Below are positions 9,097 through 18,100 of a stretch of DNA of 59,483 bases, one piece after another. The notes under the pieces are model-generated. The model saw only the letters and a list, made by a program, of their open reading frames with translations. It searched no databases and was not told the DNA's origin. Each line of letters starts with the position of its first letter. Within the stretch, counting starts at the first letter, position 1. The stretch is from Candidatus Gastranaerophilales bacterium (GTDB lineage Bacteria > Cyanobacteriota > Vampirovibrionia > Gastranaerophilales > Gastranaerophilaceae). The position numbers were made by a program, and so were the translations under genes. The stretch covers positions 1 to 59,483 of the forward strand of contig CALVEI010000003.1 in NCBI GenBank assembly GCA_944326515.1. Direction: 5' to 3'.

Positions 9097-9293
9097 TATT
9101 AACAACCCAAGATTATAATATTTTTCTTAACAAAGTTTAGATATTTTTTAATACGATATCCTCAACACAATTATCATAGCAGAGAATTTCTCCATGCCAA
9201 TTTTTTAATATTTTTTAATATTTAATAAAAAAACTATATTAAACTTTATTCTTACAAGCTGTTTCTATCACAAAAATAATAAACAAATTCAGG

Positions 9294-10211
9294 TTACAAT
9301 AACTTTCCTGACGTATCACAAACTTTTACATCAAGCCCGTATTTTTTTATCATGTTTTTAATTTCTGCAACCTGTTCAGAAGTAATTTTTTTGCCTACTA
9401 CAATTTTTTCAAAATAATTAGACGGAATCCCCACAGGTATAAACGTATGGCGTTCAAAATCAGGTGTTTCATACATACAATTGCCTTTTTGGTTTGTCAT
9501 ATTCCCGCCAAATACTGTCGTACGAAGCCCCTTAGTTGCAGGAGTAACACTGTATTTTGTGATTTCTTGCAATTCTTTATGTTTTGCCGGATTAACAACA
9601 AAAACTATCTTTTTACCACATTTATCACTTAAATCAATCCATTTATTCTCACCACGCCAACAAAGCTGTCTATTGAGTTTTTTAAACGGAGTATTTGCAT
9701 ATTCAGGTGCTTGAGCTAACCATTTGTTAAAATATTCATCAACAGAGCGCATCTTATCATTGACCCAAGTATCAATACCCCCAATAGTCGTTTGACTGTT
9801 TGGCGTTTTTCTTAAAACTTTTCCTAAATCAATAGAAATCAAACCATCTTTTAAAATAGAATCTAAAAGCTTAGGGTCATAAACTTCACCGTGCAATAAA
9901 GAACCTTTATCCAATATTGGAGAATACGGATGAAGAATTTTATTTTTAGACAATTTGATAAACTGCTCTTTGTACAGATATTCAAGAAGTTTTCTTTGCT
10001 CAGAAGTAGTTCTTGCGACCAAATTATCAGAAATCTTAAAAGGTATCGAACCTGAAGATATTTCAACAACATCAGAGGTCAAAGGCTTTAACTCCATTTT
10101 TGCTATAACGTCAGAAGATTTAACAGGTTTTGCTGAAGGTGTTTTTGTAACGACATCAACTGTTTTTCTGACATATTCAGCTAATTTTCCTTTGACTAAT
10201 AACGCAGACAA
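9294..10211 (-). CDS. Hypothetical protein, possibly ADP-ribosyltransferase-like
   Basis: 305 residues, start TTG with AAGG 8 nt upstream; the next in-frame ATG is at residue 39. The segment SLLHGEVYDPKLLDSILKDG recalls the L-H-G...ILxxGL pattern found near the NAD-binding core of ART/PARP-like folds, and the end FIPVGIPSNYFEKIVV recalls the last strands of such domains. No clear catalytic glutamate motif can be assigned. No signal peptide. The function is unknown and the fold suggestion is weak. Confidence 0.6.
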   Translation of the reverse strand: MSALLVKGKLAEYVRKTVDVVTKTPSAKPVKSSDVIAKMELKPLTSDVVEISSGSIPFKISDNLVARTTSEQRKLLEYLYKEQFIKLSKNKILHPYSPILDKGSLLHGEVYDPKLLDSILKDGLISIDLGKVLRKTPNSQTTIGGIDTWVNDKMRSVDEYFNKWLAQAPEYANTPFKKLNRQLCWRGENKWIDLSDKCGKKIVFVVNPAKHKELQEITKYSVTPATKGLRTTVFGGNMTNQKGNCMYETPDFERHTFIPVGIPSNYFEKIVVGKKITSEQVAEIKNMIKKYGLDVKVCDTSGKLL

Positions 10212-10264
10212 CTAATATACCTTAACTTTCATAACCTTACTTATAAATAAAAAATATAATCAAC

Positions 10265-10301
10265 AAAAAATTGCTTCTTAAAAAATAAGAAGCAATTTTT
10301 T
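10265..10301 (-). terminator. Intrinsic terminator after pepA
   Basis: Perfect 16-bp hairpin (TTGCTTCTTA / TAAGAAGCAA with A6/T6 ends) and a 5-nt A loop, 17 nt beyond the pepA stop. Symmetric ends allow function on both strands. Confidence 0.88.
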
Positions 10302-10318
10302 GTTTTTATTCTGTAAAA

Positions 10319-11821
10319 TTAAGACATAATATAATTTATCAAAGTTCTTACACTTGCTCCTGTAGCACCTTTGCAAAATTCATTCTGCGGCTTTTCAATA
10401 TACGCAGTACCTGCAATATCAATATGTGCCCAGTGAACTTTTTTAACAAAGTTTTGCAAGAATAATCCAGCAATCTGAGTCCCTCCCATTCTGGAACCTG
10501 TGTTTTTCATATCAGCAATTTCGCTTTTTAAAGAATCTTTATAATCATCAAACATAGGCATTTGCCACATTTTTTCACCACCGGCATTAGCACACTTTAT
10601 CAACTTGTCTATAGTTGGCTGGTGATTTCCCATAACACCTGAAGCCACGCTGCCTAGCGCAACTACACAAGCACCTGTTAACGTAGCAACATCAATAACT
10701 TCATCAACCTCTAAATCACAAGCATAACAAAGAGCATCAGCCAATGTTAAACGGCCTTCCGCATCAGTGTTATCAACTTCAATAGTTTTGCCGTTTTTAG
10801 CAACCAAAATATCACCCGGTTTATAAGCTGAAGCCCCCGGCATATTTTCGCAAGCAGCAATTATACCGTGTACTTCGCAAGATGGTTTTAAATCTTTTAA
10901 AACGCTCATAACACCCAATACAGCGGCTGCTCCTGACATATCGTCTTTCATATTCAACATTGATGAAGGTGGTTTAATATCCAAACCGCCTGAATCAAAG
11001 CAGATGCCTTTACCGATTATTGCAATTTTTCTTTGAATTAATTTTTGATTACTGCCTGCATATTTTATGTGTATAAACTTAGGCGGTTGGCTGCTACCTC
11101 TTGCAACACCCAAGAACGCACCCATACCCATTTTTGCAATTTCTTCTCTGTCATAAACTTTTACTTCCACATCTTTCAAATTTTGTGCAATTTCAGCAAG
11201 TTTTGACGGAGTAGCATAAGCAGGTTGTTCGTTAGATAAATCTCTTGTGAAATTAACTGCTGAAGCAATAATCTTACCTTTTTTCATACCGATTTTTGCT
11301 TTTTTGCAGTTATCTTCGTCCATATCGACAATCACAAATTCATCAATTTTTTTAGATTTTTTATCAGTTTTATATTTATCAAACGAATATGCACCCAGCA
11401 AAGTACCTTCTGTAATCATTCTTGCACTGAGTTCCGGATCATAACCGCCAATACCAGCACCGTGCAATACAGAAATAATACGTTTTGCATTATTCATTTT
11501 TTTACATTTTTTTATAACTTGAGCTGAAAGTTCTCTTAATCTGTTAGGAGTGAAGTCTTTCACCTTCCCCATACCGACAAGCAATATTTTTTCAGCACCT
11601 ATTTTTCCGTATGTTTGTAACACATACATAGAGCCAAACTTACCTTCAAAACCTTCTTTAGCAATAACGTATTTTGAAATCAAACCATCCAAAGCTATAT
11701 CAATAGCTCCAGTTGCACCTGACGGAATTTTTACCCCTTCATATAAATTCAAAACGAGAACGTTAGCGGGAGTTTCTTCTAACAACCCTTTTGCTACGCT
11801 CAATTCTATCTTTTCAGCCAT
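10319..11821 (-). CDS. pepA: Leucyl aminopeptidase (peptidase family M17)
   Basis: 500 residues. The catalytic C-terminal domain has GKGICFDSGGLDIKP (metal/active-site Lys), the family signature NTDAEGRLTLADAL, and LTGACVVALG. It is a cytoplasmic, two-metal hexameric exopeptidase that removes N-terminal residues from peptides. SD AGAGGA precedes the ATG. Transcribed from a strong promoter at 11854-11883 and closed by its own terminator, so a single-gene unit. Confidence 0.95.
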   Translation of the reverse strand: MAEKIELSVAKGLLEETPANVLVLNLYEGVKIPSGATGAIDIALDGLISKYVIAKEGFEGKFGSMYVLQTYGKIGAEKILLVGMGKVKDFTPNRLRELSAQVIKKCKKMNNAKRIISVLHGAGIGGYDPELSARMITEGTLLGAYSFDKYKTDKKSKKIDEFVIVDMDEDNCKKAKIGMKKGKIIASAVNFTRDLSNEQPAYATPSKLAEIAQNLKDVEVKVYDREEIAKMGMGAFLGVARGSSQPPKFIHIKYAGSNQKLIQRKIAIIGKGICFDSGGLDIKPPSSMLNMKDDMSGAAAVLGVMSVLKDLKPSCEVHGIIAACENMPGASAYKPGDILVAKNGKTIEVDNTDAEGRLTLADALCYACDLEVDEVIDVATLTGACVVALGSVASGVMGNHQPTIDKLIKCANAGGEKMWQMPMFDDYKDSLKSEIADMKNTGSRMGGTQIAGLFLQNFVKKVHWAHIDIAGTAYIEKPQNEFCKGATGASVRTLINYIMS

Positions 11822-11853
11822 AACATTTCCTCTTGTAAGCTATCTTTGCGTAA

Positions 11854-11883
11854 ATTATACGCCCCTCTTTTTAATATAGTCAA
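11854..11883 (-). promoter_or_regulatory. Promoter of pepA
   Basis: Minus strand TTGACT (11883-11878), 18-nt spacer, TATAAT (11859-11854), about 32 nt before the pepA ATG. A near-consensus housekeeping promoter. Confidence 0.75.
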
Positions 11884-11924
11884 CCTACAGAGGGTCTAAA
11901 GATAGAAACACACAAAGTTTTTTC

Positions 11925-13922
11925 TTATTCTTCAAGCTCTAATGACCATTTTTCAAGAATTTCAGGATCAATATCATCCAAAAACCTCGAAGGCTTCGAC
12001 AAAACCATGCCTGTAGAATGATCAAACATATCAATAGGATAAGTAATATACAAATAACTTTTTGCCCTTGTTGCAGCAACGTACATTAGTCTTAATTCTT
12101 CGTCCAATTCTTCTTCAGAGTTGAATGAGTATACAGACGGGAATCTTCCATCAACTGCACCAATTATAAATACAGCTTTCCACTCCAAGCCTTTGGCGCT
12201 ATGTATGGTAGAAAGTGTGAGATATTCATCTTTAACAGCCCCGTCTTCAACTTCAGAAACAGAAGAATCAGGAGGTTCTAAGGCCAAATCACTTAAAAAG
12301 TCCTCAAGATTGCTATACTGTTGAGACAAATATAAAAAATGTTCCAAATCTTTTAATCGTTTTTGATAATCATCATATTTGTCCATAAGTATATGTTCAT
12401 AATAGGAAAGAACATTTTCAACTATCAAAGATGGCTTTAACACCAATTTTCTTTGATTTTCAACAGTATTAAAAAGTTTTTTTATACTGTCAGAACTTTT
12501 TGCAGGAAGCATCAACTTGTCTGTTTGAACATCCGGTTTTGCAAGCATAGGCAAAAGTCGCATTGCCGTTTGATTGCCGACTCCGTTAAGGAGCAATAAT
12601 ATTCTGTTAAGGCTTATAATATCATTGGGATTCAATATAAAACGAAGATGAGCTATAACATCTTTTATATGAGCAGTTTCAATAAACTTTAACCCTCCAA
12701 ACTTTCTGTAAGGTATTGATCTTTTTGCAAGCTCAATTTCAAGGTTATATGTCATTCTTGCACTACGACAAAGCACTGCCATATCGTTTAAAGAAATATC
12801 GTCTTCTTGCAGCTCAAGCACTCTTTGAGCTACAAATTCTGCTTCTGTTTGCATATCATTTGTACAAATAATCGCAGGTTTTTCACTAAATTCAATCTCA
12901 GAAAACAAATTTTTTGTATATTTTTCTTTTGCTTTTTTTATAATCTCATTCGTCAGCGCAAGTATGTTTTGAGAACTTCTATAATTTTGTTCAAGTTTAA
13001 TTATTTTTGTATTTGGAAAAATTGCAGGAAAATCAAGAATGTTTCTAAAATTTGCACCTCTAAAAGAATAAATACTTTGAGAATCATCACCAACAGCCAT
13101 AACGTTATTGTGTTCTGAGGCAAGAAGTCTTATAATCTCTGCTTGCAGCGCATTGGTATCTTGGTACTCATCAATCATTATGTATTTATACTGATTTGAA
13201 AGTTTTTTTCTTATTTCTTCATTAGAGCTTAAAAGCGTTTTCAAATACAAAAGCAAATCGTCATAATCCAAAAGGCTGTTTTGTCTTTTGTAGACTATGT
13301 ATTCTTTTGAAATTTCATTAATTTTATCAATACAATGCGCAAACTGATTGTATTCAGATTCGATAACAGCTTGAGCAGACATATTTTTGTTTATTGCTTT
13401 TGAATAGATATCCAAAATCGTATTTTTTCTTGGGAAACGTTTTTCCTGCTTATCAATAATCTTGCTTCTTATATGATTAACAACATCTTCTGCATCAGCT
13501 CTATCAATAATAGTAAAATTGTTTTGAAGCTCTAAATAATTGGAATATTTTCTTAAAATAAAATTAGAAAAAGAATGGAAAGTACCGCCTGCAACTTTTT
13601 CGCAACGAGAATCCAAAATCATAACAGCACGATTCAACATCTCATCAGCAGCTTTTTTAGTAAAAGTCAAAAGCAAGATATTATCAGGTTTTACGCCGCT
13701 TTCAATAAGCCTTGCAACTCGATAAGTAAGTGTTTTGGTTTTGCCTGAGCCCGCACCGGCAATAACAAGTATTGCCCCCTCTTTGCTTTTTACGGCTTCA
13801 AGTTGAGCAGGGTTAAGTTCTTTATCATAATTTATTTTATATTGAGAACTTGTCTCCTGTTTTTTTAAGACATATTTTTTTACGGCAACTTTATTAGAGT
13901 GTTTTGGTGTCAAATTTTCCAT
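11925..13922 (-). CDS. UvrD/PcrA/Rep-type superfamily 1A DNA helicase
   Basis: 665 residues. Motifs in order: Q motif LNPAQLEAV, Walker A GAGSGKT, DEYQDTN (Walker B), AVGDDSQSIYSFRGA, EQNYRSS, STIHSAKGLEWKAVF and YVAATRAK. A 3'-5' helicase of nucleotide-excision/mismatch repair or replication restart. The frame is open to a TTG at 13958, but that codon is part of a likely -35 box, so the ATG at 13922 is preferred. Length is close to Rep/UvrD, with a short N-terminal extension. Confidence 0.92.
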   Translation of the reverse strand: MENLTPKHSNKVAVKKYVLKKQETSSQYKINYDKELNPAQLEAVKSKEGAILVIAGAGSGKTKTLTYRVARLIESGVKPDNILLLTFTKKAADEMLNRAVMILDSRCEKVAGGTFHSFSNFILRKYSNYLELQNNFTIIDRADAEDVVNHIRSKIIDKQEKRFPRKNTILDIYSKAINKNMSAQAVIESEYNQFAHCIDKINEISKEYIVYKRQNSLLDYDDLLLYLKTLLSSNEEIRKKLSNQYKYIMIDEYQDTNALQAEIIRLLASEHNNVMAVGDDSQSIYSFRGANFRNILDFPAIFPNTKIIKLEQNYRSSQNILALTNEIIKKAKEKYTKNLFSEIEFSEKPAIICTNDMQTEAEFVAQRVLELQEDDISLNDMAVLCRSARMTYNLEIELAKRSIPYRKFGGLKFIETAHIKDVIAHLRFILNPNDIISLNRILLLLNGVGNQTAMRLLPMLAKPDVQTDKLMLPAKSSDSIKKLFNTVENQRKLVLKPSLIVENVLSYYEHILMDKYDDYQKRLKDLEHFLYLSQQYSNLEDFLSDLALEPPDSSVSEVEDGAVKDEYLTLSTIHSAKGLEWKAVFIIGAVDGRFPSVYSFNSEEELDEELRLMYVAATRAKSYLYITYPIDMFDHSTGMVLSKPSRFLDDIDPEILEKWSLELEE

Positions 13923-13928
13923 AAATGT

Positions 13929-13958
13929 ATTATAACGTTGAATATGAAAGCTTTGCAA
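13929..13958 (-). promoter_or_regulatory. Promoter of the UvrD-type helicase, probably giving a leaderless mRNA
   Basis: TTGCAA (13958-13953), 18-nt spacer, TATAAT (13934-13929), then only 6 nt to the ATG at 13922. Transcription would start at or next to the start codon. No SD is present. Confidence 0.6.
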
Positions 13959-14051
13959 ATTTACAATATTTAATCTACCCTGTACGGCAATTTATTTTTG
14001 TCAGATAATGTTTTATACTGCTCAGGTAAAATCAAAAAGGAGCAAATGACG

Positions 14052-14192
14052 ATGGATAAATACATTTGTAAGGTTTGTAGTTACATTTATGACCCTGAAG
14101 AAAATAATAACATCCCCTTTAACGATTTACCTGCGGATTGGCTATGTCCATTGTGTAGCGCCCCAAAAGAGGAATTTACACAGATATTGTAA
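14052..14192 (+). CDS. Rubredoxin
   Basis: 46 residues with the two iron-ligating knuckles CKVCSYIYD and CPLCSAPKEEF. A one-iron electron carrier. SD AGGAG is 9 nt from the ATG at 14052 and only 3 nt from an ATG at 14046, so 14052 is preferred. It lies 66 nt upstream of the flavodiiron protein gene on the same strand and is the expected electron donor to it. Confidence 0.93.
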   Translation: MDKYICKVCSYIYDPEENNNIPFNDLPADWLCPLCSAPKEEFTQIL

Positions 14193-14258
14193 TCCGAAAT
14201 TATACAAGTAAAGGATTTTTGGCAGTGAAATCCCCTTAGAAAATAAGGAGATATCATT

Positions 14259-15440
14259 ATGGATTTAAAAATCAGACCTATAAAGAACAATGTTTTTTAC
14301 ATTGGTTCTAAAGATGCAAACAGAAAACTGTTTGACCAGTTAGTTCCACTTCCTCAAGGAACAACATACAACTCTTATCTTATCAAAGGTAGCGAAAAAA
14401 CAGCTATTGTTGATACAGATTACCCTAAAAAACTTGATGAATACAAAAAAAGACTTCAAGAAAACAACATCACAAAAGTAGATTACATTATCTCTAACCA
14501 CGCAGAACAAGACCACTCAGGCGGAATCCCAATGTTATTGGAAATGTTTCCGGAAGCAAAAGTGGTTACAAACGCTAAAGTTAAAGAAAATGTTATAAAT
14601 ATGCTTCACGTTGATGAAGACAAATTTATCGTAATCAACGATGGTGATGAACTTTCTTTAGGTGACAAAACTGTTCAATTTATAATTGCACCTTTTGTTC
14701 ACTGGCCTGATACAATGTTTTCTTACTTAAAAGAAGACAAAATGTTATTCACTTGTGACTTCTTAGGTTCACACTATACAAAACACGAGCTTTTTGCTGA
14801 CTATACAGAAGACCTTGTTGAAGCAGCAAAAAGATATTACGCTGAAATCATAATGCCATTTAGAAACTTTGCTAAAAAATACACAGACAAAGTTAAAGCA
14901 ATGGATGTAGAAGTTATATTGCCAAGCCACGGTCCTATTTATGACAAACCTGAATGGATACTTGATTTGTATGCAGATTGGACATCTGACAGAGTAGAAA
15001 ACAAAGTTGTTGTTCCTTATGTATCTATGTACGAAAGCACAACAATGCTTGTTAACAGATTGAACGAAAAGCTTACTCAAGCAGGCATTGACGTAAAATT
15101 GTTTGACCTTGTTCACTGTGACGAAGGCGAACTATCAATGGAACTTGTTGACTGTGCAACTGTTGTACTTGGTTCTTCAATGGTTCTTGCTGGCCCTCAC
15201 CCTGCGGCTGTTACTGCAGCATACCTAGTTAACGCATTAAGACCAAAATTAAAATATTATTCTATAATCGGTTCTTACGGTTGGGGCGGAAACCTTGAAG
15301 GAACTATCGAAAAAATGTTCACAATAATCAAACCTGAAAAGCTTGATTATGTAATTGTAAAAGGTCAACCAAGACAAGCTGATTTTGAAAAAATTGATGA
15401 ATTGGCTAACCAAATTATAGAAAAACATAAAAGCCTTTAA
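14259..15440 (+). CDS. Flavodiiron protein (FprA-type O2/NO reductase)
   Basis: 393 residues. The N-terminal beta-lactamase-like diiron domain has HAEQDHSGG, a following H in PFVHWPDT, D in FTCDFLGSH and H in PSHGPIYD, which supply the usual ligands. The C-terminal flavodoxin domain (about 250-393) binds FMN (GSSMVLAGPHP, GSYGWGG). Reduces O2 to water and/or NO to N2O, protecting anaerobes. SD AAGGAG is present. Downstream of rubredoxin, closed by a terminator. Confidence 0.95.
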   Translation: MDLKIRPIKNNVFYIGSKDANRKLFDQLVPLPQGTTYNSYLIKGSEKTAIVDTDYPKKLDEYKKRLQENNITKVDYIISNHAEQDHSGGIPMLLEMFPEAKVVTNAKVKENVINMLHVDEDKFIVINDGDELSLGDKTVQFIIAPFVHWPDTMFSYLKEDKMLFTCDFLGSHYTKHELFADYTEDLVEAAKRYYAEIIMPFRNFAKKYTDKVKAMDVEVILPSHGPIYDKPEWILDLYADWTSDRVENKVVVPYVSMYESTTMLVNRLNEKLTQAGIDVKLFDLVHCDEGELSMELVDCATVVLGSSMVLAGPHPAAVTAAYLVNALRPKLKYYSIIGSYGWGGNLEGTIEKMFTIIKPEKLDYVIVKGQPRQADFEKIDELANQIIEKHKSL

Positions 15441-15455
15441 TATATAGATAAGAAT

Positions 15456-15489
15456 AAAAGACCCGATAATTAAATATCGGGTCTTTTTT
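15456..15489 (+). terminator. Bidirectional intrinsic terminator between convergent units
   Basis: Stem AAAAGACCCGATA / TATCGGGTCTTTT with a 6-nt loop and T6. It ends the rubredoxin/flavodiiron operon and, on the other strand, overlaps the last codons of the convergent four-gene operon. Confidence 0.9.
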
Positions 15490-15925
15490 AATTTTCTAAA
15501 TCCTTATGTGTTTTGTTAAACAAATCTATTGTCCTACAAAACTGAAAAGTTAAATCCATTGAATCCATTTCATCTATGTTTTTTGTTGCATCAAGTACAA
15601 AAGGTTCCTTTATACCCCAGACTTTGTTATGTGCTGATTGCAAAGCAGACGTTAAATTTATCAAATCAACAAGCTGAGGCAATGTTATATTCATCTTTGC
15701 TGCAATTTCAGTATCAGCCAACTTGTGCAAAGGGTTAGCCTTTTGGGCTCTCATATATACCTGACCTGATTCATCTGAACTTAAAAAAATATCATTATCA
15801 GGAAAATGACTATTAGCAGCATAAATAAAATCTTGAACTTTTTCTTTGTTTTTATCGCTCAAATATTTTATGGAAGGAACATAATATATGCCTTTAAAAG
15901 AAACATTATTTGTTTTATCAATCAT
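15488..15925 (-). CDS. Hypothetical protein, fourth gene of the cobalamin-riboswitch operon
   Basis: 145 residues from the ATG at 15925 (AAAAGG 10 nt upstream; TTG at 15928 also open). Residues 7-11 read VSFKG, the short F-x-G motif seen in other hypotheticals here. The rest is mixed helix/strand without signal peptide or TM. No family recognised. It follows the third gene by 48 nt on the same strand and ends in the shared terminator. Role unknown; context suggests it serves with the three genes upstream. Confidence 0.7.
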   Translation of the reverse strand: MIDKTNNVSFKGIYYVPSIKYLSDKNKEKVQDFIYAANSHFPDNDIFLSSDESGQVYMRAQKANPLHKLADTEIAAKMNITLPQLVDLINLTSALQSAHNKVWGIKEPFVLDATKNIDEMDSMDLTFQFCRTIDLFNKTHKDLEN

Positions 15926-15973
15926 CAACTATTTACCTTTTTAAGCGTAAAAACCTTAATAAAAAAATTTTTG

Positions 15974-16528
15974 TCAGTTTTTTAAGATATTTGAATAATT
16001 ATTTACAGAGTTTTTATTTCTCAAATATTCAAGAATTGCTCCCCCAACCTCTTCATTAGGGTCAAAAGGTATTTGCACAGGGTTTTGAGAATTTTTCAAA
16101 AACATTGTCATCAAAGGGCCAAATGCGTCAGGAACTAAAGTTTTACGATAAATCCCCGCCAACATAACCTGAACATTGTGAGATTTTGAATAATTAAAAC
16201 GAGAAATTACAGGATAAGTATCTCCCACATTTTTTGCACCTGCGTCAATTATTCTGTTTAACAAATATAGCCCTGCTGTTATTTCTTTTTCATTGTCAGT
16301 TTTTGACAACATGTCAATTACAGGATTAACTGAATCTTCTTTGTATGAAGATATCTTAGATGCTAATTTTTCATCAAAACGAGAATAATTAACTTTTTCA
16401 TCAGGCAAAATAAACGACTTTGCAAAAGCATCAACCAACTCACAAGAATTTTTTTCATCAGTATTCTTTGCAACAGGTTTAATCGCCCCTGTATAAAATT
16501 GATTAAAAGTAACAGACTGAACCAACAT
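15974..16528 (-). CDS. Hypothetical helical protein, third gene of the cobalamin-riboswitch operon
   Basis: 184 residues, start ATG with SD AGGAG. The N-terminus has VTFNQFYTG, a variant of the F-x-G motif. The body reads as a string of paired helices (for example PVIDMLSKTDNEKEITAGLY and HNVQVMLAGIYRKTLVPDAF), suggesting a HEAT-like repeat scaffold. No TM or signal peptide. It starts 12 nt after the stop of the membrane protein gene, so probably the same transcript. Confidence 0.7.
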   Translation of the reverse strand: MLVQSVTFNQFYTGAIKPVAKNTDEKNSCELVDAFAKSFILPDEKVNYSRFDEKLASKISSYKEDSVNPVIDMLSKTDNEKEITAGLYLLNRIIDAGAKNVGDTYPVISRFNYSKSHNVQVMLAGIYRKTLVPDAFGPLMTMFLKNSQNPVQIPFDPNEEVGGAILEYLRNKNSVNNYSNILKN

Positions 16529-16540
16529 AAAAGAGTCTCC

Positions 16541-18097
16541 TTATGAATATACGAACGGAGGACCGTTTTTTATCTCATACAGAATATTTTCCGCTCTTGT
16601 TTTTAGCTCTGCTTTATCTTTACCATGCATCGCTTGAACTCTAAATTCATCCATCAAAGGCTCAATTACGCTCCTTTTTTTGGTTTCAAAATTCTTGAGT
16701 TCTACCCCGACCAAACGTTTTTGCAAATCTAACTCTATTTTAGCATTTTCCTTGATTACTTCAACCTCTTTAACAGCCTCTACCGTTTTGGCTCCAACAT
16801 AACCAACAGTTGTAACTGCTGCCATACCGCCAAAAACCATTTTTAGTAACGGGCTGTGAGGGTTAACAATCATATTGTACAAATGAGAACATAAATCTCC
16901 GGTGTATGAAAACAAAACCGGCTTGTTAGACGGTTTACCTGCAATAGCTTCTGCACCTTCATCCGTAAGTTTTTCAACTTCTCTTGTAACGTAATCTTTG
17001 TAACTATCGTACTTATCACCATTAAAGGAAGTATATTCACCTTTGGGGATATTTTTTAGATTTGCAAAAAACTCTTCCATTTCTTCTTTATTGAGGTTTA
17101 AAGATACAATTCTGTTTTTGAGTTTTTCTAACACACCTTGAGAAGGCTCTTTTATTTCAGAAAATTTGCGCCCGTACTCTTTTAAGCTTTGTGATGCAAT
17201 ATCTTCACAAGTTTTAGCAGCTACGTGCAAGTTTTTCAAAGAAAGATACCCTAGTATTGCAATAGCAACAGTACTAATCCCAACACCTATAGCAGCAAGC
17301 AAATTATTTCTTCTTTCCTTTGCATTCACTTCTGATGCAGCATTTTGAGAATTTTTAAATGAAATAAATTTTTTAAAAGTTGTATTTTCATTACCAATAT
17401 TATTTTTATGTAAAACAGAATTAAGTTCTTTAGCTTTTTCTGCAAGCATATTTCTTAAGATTTGCATTTTGCCTGAAAAACTTTTTGTTTCTACTTCTAT
17501 CAAACTTTCTTGCAAATCTCTTTGAACATCAGCTTGTTTTTTTCTGACCCAAATTTCTTTTACACCATCTACATAATTTTTAGCAACAAAACCTATAGAG
17601 CTTAAAACAAAAACGCCCAAAGCCCCCATAACATTTCGGTAATTAGGATCTCTAATCATTAACAACATTGCAAGATGAGGTTCATCATTAACAGAAACGT
17701 GTTTTGTAACCTCTTGCAAAGTTTGCCAAGGTTTTAGATTTTTCTTAATGTCGGCAGCTTTTCTCAAACCAAACATAGAACCTGCCAACAAAGCAAACAC
17801 GCCTACTGTTGTTGCCAAAAGAGGTACTAAAGAACGATTTGGAGAATCTTGTTTACTTTTTTTATGTTCTCTGTTTTCAAAAGTATCAGGAATTGTTGTT
17901 TTATCAGGTATAACAAGATTGTCATACATATTATTAATATCAGTACATAAAGATGCAGAATACATTTCTTTATCTTTTATCAAGTTATTTACAACAACAC
18001 CCTCTTTTAACTCTGATATATTCTTTTTTTGAGTTTGAGTTTGGTTTCTGTATTGTTTTTGGGTTTCTAAATCTTGGTATGGCTTTATATAACTCAT
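16541..18097 (-). CDS. Uncharacterised membrane protein with an internal duplication, second gene of the cobalamin-riboswitch operon
   Basis: 518 residues with four hydrophobic segments (about 90-110, 157-173, 266-286, 419-436) separated by long charged helical stretches. Two modules, about 141-222 and 405-485, align: each has HL..M near its start, a TM segment, then V[DE][GA]VKE[IV], D-L-Q, and VE-x-K-x-F. The protein is thus a tandem pair of TM plus coiled-coil units. No catalytic motif seen. It begins 3 nt after the first gene of the operon, implying translational coupling. Confidence 0.75.
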   Translation of the reverse strand: MSYIKPYQDLETQKQYRNQTQTQKKNISELKEGVVVNNLIKDKEMYSASLCTDINNMYDNLVIPDKTTIPDTFENREHKKSKQDSPNRSLVPLLATTVGVFALLAGSMFGLRKAADIKKNLKPWQTLQEVTKHVSVNDEPHLAMLLMIRDPNYRNVMGALGVFVLSSIGFVAKNYVDGVKEIWVRKKQADVQRDLQESLIEVETKSFSGKMQILRNMLAEKAKELNSVLHKNNIGNENTTFKKFISFKNSQNAASEVNAKERRNNLLAAIGVGISTVAIAILGYLSLKNLHVAAKTCEDIASQSLKEYGRKFSEIKEPSQGVLEKLKNRIVSLNLNKEEMEEFFANLKNIPKGEYTSFNGDKYDSYKDYVTREVEKLTDEGAEAIAGKPSNKPVLFSYTGDLCSHLYNMIVNPHSPLLKMVFGGMAAVTTVGYVGAKTVEAVKEVEVIKENAKIELDLQKRLVGVELKNFETKKRSVIEPLMDEFRVQAMHGKDKAELKTRAENILYEIKNGPPFVYS

Positions 18098-18100
18098 TAA

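Noticed and set aside
14193-14258. Riboswitch or regulatory hairpin between rubredoxin and flavodiiron protein genes
   Set aside because: Only a weak GGATTT/AAATCC pairing without conserved blocks; probably plain intergenic sequence.
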